Assembly (NCBI GenBank): GCA_051208045.1
Contig: JBPJFY010000009.1
Location: 1-64,000 of the forward strand
DNA: 64,000 bases
From: LZORAL124-50-18 sp051208045
Lineage (GTDB): Bacteria; Pseudomonadota; Gammaproteobacteria; Pseudomonadales; Oleiphilaceae
Direction: 5' to 3'
Part shown: positions 56,647-64,000 of the stretch, in pieces
How positions within the stretch are numbered: the stretch's first letter is position 1
How the letters are laid out: each line of letters starts with the position of its first letter
The notes under the pieces: model-generated
What the model was told of the DNA's origin: nothing
Database searches by the model: none
The model's input: only the letters and a program-made list of their open reading frames with translations
Program-made: the position numbers and the translations under genes

Positions 56647-57189
56647 TTACCATTTCATCATGGGCGCTGGATTCAGCGGGTGTCGGGCAAACCATTTCAA
56701 GCCGCGCTTCAGGAGCATTGTGTGAAAGCCGGCATTGGGCAGGGTGGTTCGCATTTGGTGCACAAACGATTTGGGCAGACCATGACGCACGCTGCCCAGT
56801 GAGAAGTCCACCAGGTCGCCTTTACGGAACACTTCCACCAAGGGGAATCTCGGGTTGTCAAACGGAGTAAGTTTGTGGTGCTCGGTAATCATCAGCCTGA
56901 TTTCTTCCGCCCAGGACTCCCGGCCGGTTTCCGCAAGATAGTCCATCGCTGGGGGCAACGAGGTCGGAATGTAATCGACGGTGTTGTCGATCCAGATCCC
57001 GATGTCATGAAAGGCTGCCGCGATCACGATTTTCTCCCGGTCTTCCGGCGTGCAATTCGGCGCAAGCGCAAAACAGAACTGTGCCATGCGGGTGCAGTGA
57101 TTGCGATAGCCGACAAAGTCCTCGCCAATAAGCGGCTTCCACTTCACTAAAATGTCGTCGAGTAACGGAATTGAGGCGGTGACTTCCAC
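56647..57189 (-). CDS. HD-domain protein
   Basis: 180 residues. The metal-binding pattern H...HD...D is visible: YRNHCTRMAQFCF (about 28-40), AAAFHDIGIWIDN (about 57-69) and ITEHHKLTPF (about 101-110). HD proteins are metal-dependent phosphohydrolases; the substrate is not known for this small subgroup. It follows the GFA-like gene on the same strand by 48 bases. Confidence 0.8.
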   Translation of the reverse strand: MEVTASIPLLDDILVKWKPLIGEDFVGYRNHCTRMAQFCFALAPNCTPEDREKIVIAAAFHDIGIWIDNTVDYIPTSLPPAMDYLAETGRESWAEEIRLMITEHHKLTPFDNPRFPLVEVFRKGDLVDFSLGSVRHGLPKSFVHQMRTTLPNAGFHTMLLKRGLKWFARHPLNPAPMMKW

Positions 57190-57237
57190 GGTGACTTCCT
57201 TCAGCTGCGAGATCGGATGGGTAGCATGCCTGATTTC

Positions 57238-57636
57238 TTACCGTTTGACCAATGCGTCGTCGATATCAATCACGCGTCGATCGTAGAAGAAGTGTGCATT
57301 CGACTCAAAGCCCTCGGGCAGTGCATCACCGTGACACTTTCTGAACAGCAGCTGAGAGACCAGTTTCCAACCCATGGCGTTGGTGTTGAATAACACGTCG
57401 CCGCAATGCCGACAAAAGTTACGCGTCATGCGTTTGGTGGGGTGCTGAAAGGTGACCAGGGCGTCTGCGCCTCGACTCACGCTGAGGTTGCCGGCCTCCC
57501 AGGCCAACACCGAGTGATAAGGCACCTGTAACAACTCCCGGCAGTCTTCGCAGTGGCAATAGGCATGTACCTTGGGTAGGCCCGTCATTGAGACGGCCAC
57601 GGTACCGCAATCGCAGTGTACGGAGTAGGTATTCAT
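57238..57636 (-). CDS. GFA-like zinc protein
   Basis: 132 residues. Cysteine pairs of a GFA-type fold: VHCDCGTVAV (about 7-16), YCHCEDCREL (about 26-35) and NFCRHCGDVLF (about 73-83). It is related to, but clearly diverged from, the GFA protein at 18180. The substrate is unknown. It lies between the MdaB-like and HD-domain genes, all on the minus strand, which may form one transcript under HxlR-type control. Confidence 0.75.
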   Translation of the reverse strand: MNTYSVHCDCGTVAVSMTGLPKVHAYCHCEDCRELLQVPYHSVLAWEAGNLSVSRGADALVTFQHPTKRMTRNFCRHCGDVLFNTNAMGWKLVSQLLFRKCHGDALPEGFESNAHFFYDRRVIDIDDALVKR

Positions 57637-57660
57637 TGGTTGCTCCTGAATTTCATGCGA

Positions 57661-58245
57661 CTAAAACTGCATATCAATATGGTCAGCAAAGCGTTGAAAA
57701 TCGGTGTCTGTATCGGCATTTTTCATCACATCATAGCAAACGAACGTTTCCAGTGGCGACATGCCAAAGAACCGGAAGTTCATGTGCATCGGGAAGAAAA
57801 GATCATCGACACTTTTGCCTTGAAACAGGTATTCCTCCGGATCGTTGAAGGCTTCTTCCGGCGCGTTGAAGGTGAGCGAGAGCAGGTATTTTTTCCCGGT
57901 CAGGGTGCCGCCTGCACCGTAGTTCTTTTTGGGGGCATCGTGGGTTCGCCCGTCACCGAGGCACAATTCGCCGCCCATACCGGCGGTGTATACTTCATCC
58001 ATGTACTTCTTGAAGGTCCAGGGCACACCCATCCAGTTCACCGGGGATTGCAACAAGACAACGTCTGCCCATTGGTGGTTTTCGAGCTCTTTTTGCACGT
58101 CCCAACCGTTGTCAATGTGAACAATACGGGTGGCGTGGCCCTTGGCTTTCAGCAGTTCGTCTGCCATCTGTACGAGTGCGCCATTTAAGCGGCCTTCGGA
58201 AAAGGGATATTTGTGGTGCGCGTTGATTATCAGAACATTGCTCAT
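57661..58245 (-). CDS. mdaB: MdaB-like NADPH:quinone oxidoreductase
   Basis: 194 residues from ATG 58245, with GGAG upstream. A flavodoxin-fold FAD enzyme: VLIINAHHKYPFSEGRLN at 4-21, LLQSPVNWMGVPWTFKKYMDEVY near 62-84, and GKKYLLSLTFNAPEEAF. MdaB reduces quinones by two electrons and protects against redox-cycling compounds. It is divergent from an HxlR regulator, a very common arrangement in which the regulator responds to quinones or aldehydes. Confidence 0.88.
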   Translation of the reverse strand: MSNVLIINAHHKYPFSEGRLNGALVQMADELLKAKGHATRIVHIDNGWDVQKELENHQWADVVLLQSPVNWMGVPWTFKKYMDEVYTAGMGGELCLGDGRTHDAPKKNYGAGGTLTGKKYLLSLTFNAPEEAFNDPEEYLFQGKSVDDLFFPMHMNFRFFGMSPLETFVCYDVMKNADTDTDFQRFADHIDMQF

Positions 58246-58274
58246 GGTGAGTTTCTCCAAAGCGGGGTTTTCAG

Positions 58275-58366
58275 GGTAACTATTCACATCTTTGTGGTTA
58301 ACTATTAACTGCAGGTATAATATGGTAACCTGATTTATGTGTTCAATTAGTTTACTTTTGGTAACC
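58275..58366. promoter_or_regulatory. Shared promoter region of mdaB and hxlR with repeated GGTAAC sites
   Basis: GGTAAC-type elements recur at 58275-58280, 58296-58302 (GGTTAAC), 58324-58330 (GGTAACC) and 58360-58366 (GGTAACC). A plus-strand promoter TTGTGG (58292-58297), 18-base spacer and TATAAT (58316-58321) lies among them. These repeats are likely binding sites of the HxlR protein for control of both divergent genes. Confidence 0.5.
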
Positions 58367-58388
58367 TTGATGAAATTGAGAAAGTTGT

Positions 58389-58745
58389 ATGGAAAGTTAC
58401 GTTGAAACAGATGGTTATGGCCGGAAAAAAGTTTTCAATCAGTGTTCTGAACCCTGTGCGATTGAAAAGGGTATGCGGCTGATTGGTGGCAAGTGGACGG
58501 GGTCCATCATTTATCACTTGAAAGACGGCCCTGTGCGGTTCAATGATTTAACCCGGATGCTGGGCGGGGCGAGTAAAAAAATGATCGATCAACGGTTGAA
58601 AGAGCTGGAGTCGCGGGCGATGGTGATTCGGACCGTGATCAATGATCGCCCGATTGCAGTGACCTATGAGCTCACCGACTTTGGCCGCTCGGCGTTGGAT
58701 ATTCTGAATCAGCTGCGGGTCTGGTCGGAGTCGAATGCGCTGTAG
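58389..58745 (+). CDS. HxlR-family transcriptional regulator
   Basis: 118 residues. The family start has the cysteine of CAIEKGMRLIGGKWTGSIIYHL (about 20-41), then the winged helix with LTRMLGGASKKMIDQRLKELESR and the wing PIAVTYELTDFGRSAL. HxlR regulators sense electrophiles, often through that N-terminal cysteine region, and control oxidoreductases. It is divergent from mdaB and most likely regulates it. Confidence 0.9.
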   Translation: MESYVETDGYGRKKVFNQCSEPCAIEKGMRLIGGKWTGSIIYHLKDGPVRFNDLTRMLGGASKKMIDQRLKELESRAMVIRTVINDRPIAVTYELTDFGRSALDILNQLRVWSESNAL

Positions 58746-58763
58746 GTGTCCATTCTGGTACCG

Positions 58764-59243
58764 TTACCCGGCTTCTGCTTTTCGCGACATCTCGGGCTCT
58801 CTAATGCGTTGAATGAACAGTTCATCGACATGGAGGGATTGGCCTTCTGACAGCCCGGCGTAGCAAGCGCGAATGAATTCAATTTCCCCCTGTGTTTGCA
58901 GTTCCACGGTATTGGTGAGCATCAGGTTCTCAGTTGCTTTGGCTTCCTCAGCCACAACCACGAAACTGCCTGAGGCATCTTTGTAGTGTAAAAGAAAACT
59001 GATCAGATTATCTGACGGGCGATTGATTCGCCCCCATAGAGCTACATTGAATTTGAGCGACTGTTTAAAGAGTGGTGAAATGGGTGACTTCTTGGTGGTT
59101 TTTGACCGTAGCAATTTAAAAAAGCTCAATCGATCCTGTTCATTTAAAGGGTCTTTGCAATCTGGGGCATCAACATATTCCCGCCTGGGGATTTCAGCAA
59201 GTAAGGATAGCTTAAAAAACTTTGCCGGCAATTTGGTGATCAT
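58764..59243 (-). CDS. Hypothetical protein
   Basis: 159 residues, no signal peptide or membrane segment. A basic N-terminal half (LRSKTTKKSPISPLFKQSL) and a mixed alpha/beta C-terminal half (ENLMLTNTVELQTQGEIEFIRACYAGLSEG). No family was recognised. It is convergent with the hxlR gene, 18 bases apart, and otherwise isolated. Confidence 0.5.
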   Translation of the reverse strand: MITKLPAKFFKLSLLAEIPRREYVDAPDCKDPLNEQDRLSFFKLLRSKTTKKSPISPLFKQSLKFNVALWGRINRPSDNLISFLLHYKDASGSFVVVAEEAKATENLMLTNTVELQTQGEIEFIRACYAGLSEGQSLHVDELFIQRIREPEMSRKAEAG

Positions 59244-59466
59244 TATGCTCTGCCTCTGAGTTGTTACAAGTGGTTACCATCCTCCTTGGCGAAAAGTTTT
59301 CAATCTGCCATTCCCAGACTATCACTGTCCGGGGCTTTGTGTACAATGGCAATTGGGTATAACAGAATTACATAAATTGCTAAATCGAATAAGGCGGAAT
59401 TCCATGGATCTGACTGAGCGCCGTTCGTGGCGGAAACCCAGCCAGATTACGATGGCTTAAAAGGGT

Positions 59467-61827
59467 TTATTTATTGTTTCGACCCTTACCGCCACCTTTT
59501 CCGTTTCCGCCGGAGCCGCCATCATTTCCGGAGGTGTCTGTCACGGAGATAATCTCCCATTGACTCCAGGCGGAGAATCCGAGGTCGTTGATCGACCGAA
59601 TTCGATAGCGGAAGGTGTTGCTTCCTGATGCGTCGACGTAACTCGTTGAATCCGCAGGAAGTACACCCGTGCTCACTGTACCGTTCCAGGCGTCTCTCTT
59701 CTTGTGTTTGGTTTCCCGCTGGATCTCATAGCCGGTTTCAACGTCAGTATCCTGCCAGGTCAGGATGGCCGTGCCGTTTTGACCGTCTGTCGCGCTGAAT
59801 GCCACGGGGGTTACCGGTGGGTAGGTTTTTTCGGTGACATCAACGTAGACGGTGGCGGTATCCGCGGCACCATTGCCATCACTGATGGTGTAGGTGAAGC
59901 TGGCTTCGCCGATAAAGCCGGGCTGCGGGGTGTACTCTATTTGGTTGCCAGTGATGGCCAGGCTGCCGCTGCTCGCTGAGCCGACCGAGGCGATAATGAG
60001 CGTGTCACCGTCTGCGTCCGTATCGTTACTGAGCACGGCGATAGTGACAGGTACATCCTGTTCTGTGCTCGCCTCGTCATCTTGTGCAATGGGCGCATCA
60101 TTCACCGGATTGACAGTGACAGTAACTGTGCCGGTGACGAAGCCGCCCTTTCCATCCGAAATCGTATAGGTGAAGCTATCCACACCAGAGGCATTGAGCT
60201 TCGGAACGTAATACACCGTCGAACCATCGGTGCTGGCAGTTCCCAAAATGCCTTGGCTAACGCTGGCGATTGTCAGCGGATCTCCGTCCGGGTCACTGTC
60301 GTTACTGAGAACGTCGATGGTAATGGCAATTTCCTCATCGGTCGTTGCCTCGTCATGAACTACTGTGGGCGGCAGATTGTTGTTATCAGAAGGTGTGACG
60401 AGGCCGCGAATAAAGTACATGCCTTGCGAGCCGTAGTCATCATAAGTGGTGCTCGGGTCGCCTAAACCTACGCCGGTGATTTCAAGGAAGTAGGTACCCG
60501 CAGTCAGGGAAGTCTGCAAATGCGCATCGGTATTGTCGGTAGGATTGTTCTCCAGCAGTACGGAGCCGTTTGCATCCAGTAGCCTCGTCTGGATATCCAG
60601 ATTAGCACCGCGTGCAGTGTTATCGGTGTAGGCATCCCAGGCGGGAGTAACCGAGAGATCGATTTGGCCGCTGTTGACGTCTAATTGGAATACATCCACA
60701 TCGAATCGGGTTTCAATGATGCCTTTGTTTTGTTGGAAAGTATTGTGCGGATCATTTTCGGGATTTGTAGCAGAAATGGTGCCATCTGCTTCGACCAAAA
60801 GCAGTGTCGCTGAGGTGATGTCATTACCATGATCGTCGCTTCTGACACTGAGCTTCGATTGAATAATCGCGATGTCATCCTGGGCGTTATTGGCGTTTAA
60901 GTAGTCTCCTTTGCTCCATTGAGAGACATGGGCATTGTATCCGGTGCCCATGATGGGCGCCCACCGTGTATAGCCGCTGCCCTGGCCATTGTAATAAGCC
61001 GCCCCGGAAGTTGTACCGTCATGGGAGAGTCCCAGGTTATGACCCATCTCGTGTGAGGCTGCTTCTACCACGTATTTCGGCGCACCACCCCCCAGGTTGT
61101 TGTAATAAACCAGGGCTGGCTGGTAGTACGCGTAATTGCTGTGCCCCCACACCCCAACGTAGGCAACTCCCCCGGCACTGCTGGAGGGCATGGCCTGGCC
61201 ATTGGCATCGGTAGAGCGTGTGATCAGAATTCGCCCGGTGTTGGATCCGAATTGGACGGGATCTTCGGTGGTGACATCGACATCAAATGCGGCAAAATCG
61301 TCTGCCACCCGATGCCAGATGGCAGCGATATCCTTGAGTTCCGAGTCACTGAAACTGTAGGCGTTACTATCTCGGTCGTAGGGAAGCGCGTCGAAAGTTG
61401 TTACCGAACCATTCCATGCAGTACCGCTGATTTGGTGGCCGTCAAAGTCCAGGAAGATGACCTTGCTCGCGCCGGGTTTGCTGTGTAACGAAAACGCTTC
61501 AGTGGACGAGATGGATTCAACGCTATGGCTGCTTGTATCTGTCGCTGACTCATCCGTTGTGGCCTCATCGAGCGGAGGTTCCACATAATAGAGGCCGCCG
61601 TCACCGTCTACATCAATTGACTCATGATCCTCCAATGGAATGGAAAATCTGTTGAGCCACTCGAGCGCATTTTTTTGTGCCGCTTCCGGGAGTGTTTCGA
61701 TTTTACTTTTCAGCCGACCCGGGGGGAGGTCTTCTAACCCGGGTGGCGTGCTGGGTGGCGCGGCCAAGGCGGTAATAGAGACAAATCCCAAGGGTAAAAC
61801 CAATCTTTTTTTGAAGTTCATAGTCAC
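59467..61827 (-). CDS. Secreted zinc metalloprotease with PPC-, cadherin/Ig-like and FN3 domains
   Basis: 786 residues (GTG 61827, AGGAGA upstream; ATG 61821 is an alternative). Signal peptide about 1-23. The catalytic domain (about 115-330) has the metzincin motif HEMGHNLGLSHD. It is followed by a PPC-like beta domain (about 360-480), two tandem VCBS/cadherin-like domains of the type VLSNDxDxDGDxLTIASV ... FTYTISDGxG (about 495-590 and 592-680), an FN3-like domain (about 685-770) and a Gly/Lys tail (GNGKGGGKG). It is probably a surface-associated or secreted protease acting on extracellular protein. It is divergent from an acidic DUF4214 gene. Confidence 0.85.
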   Translation of the reverse strand: MTMNFKKRLVLPLGFVSITALAAPPSTPPGLEDLPPGRLKSKIETLPEAAQKNALEWLNRFSIPLEDHESIDVDGDGGLYYVEPPLDEATTDESATDTSSHSVESISSTEAFSLHSKPGASKVIFLDFDGHQISGTAWNGSVTTFDALPYDRDSNAYSFSDSELKDIAAIWHRVADDFAAFDVDVTTEDPVQFGSNTGRILITRSTDANGQAMPSSSAGGVAYVGVWGHSNYAYYQPALVYYNNLGGGAPKYVVEAASHEMGHNLGLSHDGTTSGAAYYNGQGSGYTRWAPIMGTGYNAHVSQWSKGDYLNANNAQDDIAIIQSKLSVRSDDHGNDITSATLLLVEADGTISATNPENDPHNTFQQNKGIIETRFDVDVFQLDVNSGQIDLSVTPAWDAYTDNTARGANLDIQTRLLDANGSVLLENNPTDNTDAHLQTSLTAGTYFLEITGVGLGDPSTTYDDYGSQGMYFIRGLVTPSDNNNLPPTVVHDEATTDEEIAITIDVLSNDSDPDGDPLTIASVSQGILGTASTDGSTVYYVPKLNASGVDSFTYTISDGKGGFVTGTVTVTVNPVNDAPIAQDDEASTEQDVPVTIAVLSNDTDADGDTLIIASVGSASSGSLAITGNQIEYTPQPGFIGEASFTYTISDGNGAADTATVYVDVTEKTYPPVTPVAFSATDGQNGTAILTWQDTDVETGYEIQRETKHKKRDAWNGTVSTGVLPADSTSYVDASGSNTFRYRIRSINDLGFSAWSQWEIISVTDTSGNDGGSGGNGKGGGKGRNNK

Positions 61828-62148
61828 ACTACTCTCCTGTTTTTATGACGTTCCAGCCTGCCATCTCAATGGATTCATCATAGAGGAATTGTTAGCAATA
61901 GGAAGATACCAGCGCACAGATGCTGTGTGCGGTGCTTCACGGCGGTACAGAAGACAGATGGTTCATTACACAAGCGTTGAATTCAAGAGAATTTGTTACG
62001 GTAAATAGCCGTCTTGTGTGTTTTAATAGAATTAGGTGAGGCAAAGTAAGACTGAGCACCGGGTCACGATTTGCCAGGGCCGTTGAGCGTAAAGTGAAAC
62101 CCTCTGGGCGATTGCCTATCCACATGTACAATGACGAGGTATTCCACA
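61828..62148. other. 321-base divergent promoter region
   Basis: It separates the metalloprotease gene from the DUF4214 gene. It is moderately AT-rich; no clear paired -35/-10 boxes, dyad or small gene stands out. It should hold the promoters of both secreted-protein genes. Confidence 0.4.
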
Positions 62149-63585
<1,437 letters not shown>

Positions 63586-63609
63586 TCGACCAGCAACAAA
63601 TCACATACT

Positions 63610-63638
63610 GCCTCACAGTTTCTGTGGGGCTTTTTTTT
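63610..63638 (+). terminator. Intrinsic terminator after the DUF4214 gene
   Basis: A perfect 9-bp stem, GCCTCACAG at 63610-63618 and CTGTGGGGC at 63622-63630 (one G-T pair), with loop TTT, followed by eight T at 63631-63638. It lies 25 bases after the stop codon. Confidence 0.9.
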
Positions 63639-63741
63639 GGCTGTACTTTTTCGGTGAGCTTCAAACCCGTGTGAGCCTTAATATGAGCTAAACTAACAAT
63701 GGGCAGTTTATATCCACTTGTATTCCGAGAATCCATGCACC

Positions 63742-64000
63742 ATGCGACAGTTTTTCTATTGTATGCTTGTTGGTACATTGTTCGTTTCAACGATTGGTTG
63801 GAGCGAAACCTGGAGAATCACTTCTCTGGAGTGGCCACCATACTCCGGTGAACAGCTTGAGGGAGGCGGAACAGCTGTTCAAGAACTTAGAGATTTGCTT
63901 GCACAGAAAAATATTGAGCTCGCTGTCGATTTTGTGCCTTGGGCACGCGCACAAGAATATGCTGCCAGTGAAAAATACATTGGCTACTTCCCCGCTTGGC
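63742..64000 (+). CDS. Periplasmic solute-binding protein (SBP_bac_3 family), 5' part
   Basis: The first 86 codons of a gene cut by the window end. Signal peptide about 1-22 (LVGTLFVSTIGWS), then WRITSLEWPPYSGEQLEGGG, AVQELRDLLAQKNIELAV and DFVPWARAQEYA, which match the first lobe of the orphan family 3 binding proteins also found at 5387, 14430 and 46713. Nothing can be said about downstream genes. Confidence 0.75.
   Translation, partial: MRQFFYCMLVGTLFVSTIGWSETWRITSLEWPPYSGEQLEGGGTAVQELRDLLAQKNIELAVDFVPWARAQEYAASEKYIGYFPAW

Noticed and set aside
59404..59460. 18-codon ATG-to-TAA frame just downstream of the metalloprotease gene
   Set aside because: Too short, no clear ribosome-binding site and no recognisable content; treated as chance.

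Overview
The window is a piece of a chromosome from a marine-type gammaproteobacterium. The evidence is the class I adenylate cyclase (cyaA) followed by the lptM-lysA-dapF-DUF484-xerC-yigB-like order, a Pseudomonas-like gts/glt sugar-uptake locus, a DUF6316 protein, many c-di-GMP proteins and several stand-alone periplasmic solute-binding proteins. A member of the Cellvibrionales/Pseudomonadales side of the class is plausible, but the genus is a guess. No prophage, complete insertion sequence or CRISPR array is visible.

Layout. 0-0.7 kb: two small orphan ORFs. 0.7-3.9 kb: an arsenic operon on the minus strand (a fused arsenate reductase/ArsR, an arsenic-type GAPDH and the ArsJ exporter) behind a palindromic operator. 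4.1-6.1 kb: an exported small protein, a probable DUF2145 protein and a solute-binding protein. 6.2-14.4 kb: a complete sugar-uptake locus (response regulator, histidine kinase, binding protein, two permeases and ATPase on the minus strand, LamB-type porin divergent), which resembles gltRS-gtsABCD-porin of Pseudomonas. 14.4-21.1 kb: miscellaneous genes, including a DUF4214/beta-lactamase-fold fusion and a lipoprotein built from two FlgE-D2-like repeats. 21.1-28.4 kb: a TerB-like protein, then a group with a peptide/amino-acid theme (gamma-glutamylcyclotransferase, pyroglutamyl-peptidase-like protein, a transmembrane Ser/Thr kinase with a periplasmic amino-acid-binding-like domain, MltF with an 18-leucine signal peptide, M20 peptidase). 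28.4-41.3 kb: a degenerate GGDEF-EAL protein, cyaA, the lysA/dapF/xerC housekeeping run and a diguanylate cyclase. 41.4-43.5 kb: an acetate kinase-PduL fusion and tRNA-Arg(TCG). 43.6-45.0 kb: an AT-rich AAA ATPase that looks acquired. 45.4-51.8 kb: a Yip1 protein, a decayed metal-dependent hydrolase, another binding protein, selD and a SNF2 helicase. 52-54 kb: a scrambled accessory patch in which a parDE toxin-antitoxin pair lies between repeated fragments of a dead transposase, next to a probably truncated DUF6316/cadherin-like protein. 54-59 kb: a diguanylate cyclase, an HtpX-like protease, HD, GFA, MdaB and HxlR proteins. 59.4-64 kb: a secreted metalloprotease with tandem adhesion-type domains, divergent from a very acidic DUF4214 protein that carries a coding minisatellite, then the start of a further solute-binding protein.

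The most unusual items are the receptor-like kinase, the AckA-PduL fusion, the duplicated FlgE-D2 lipoprotein, the hexanucleotide-repeat signal peptide of MltF, the GGDEF-EAL protein that has lost catalytic residues but keeps an I-site, and the parDE module bracketed by direct repeats. All functional calls come from reading the translated sequence; no database search was run.
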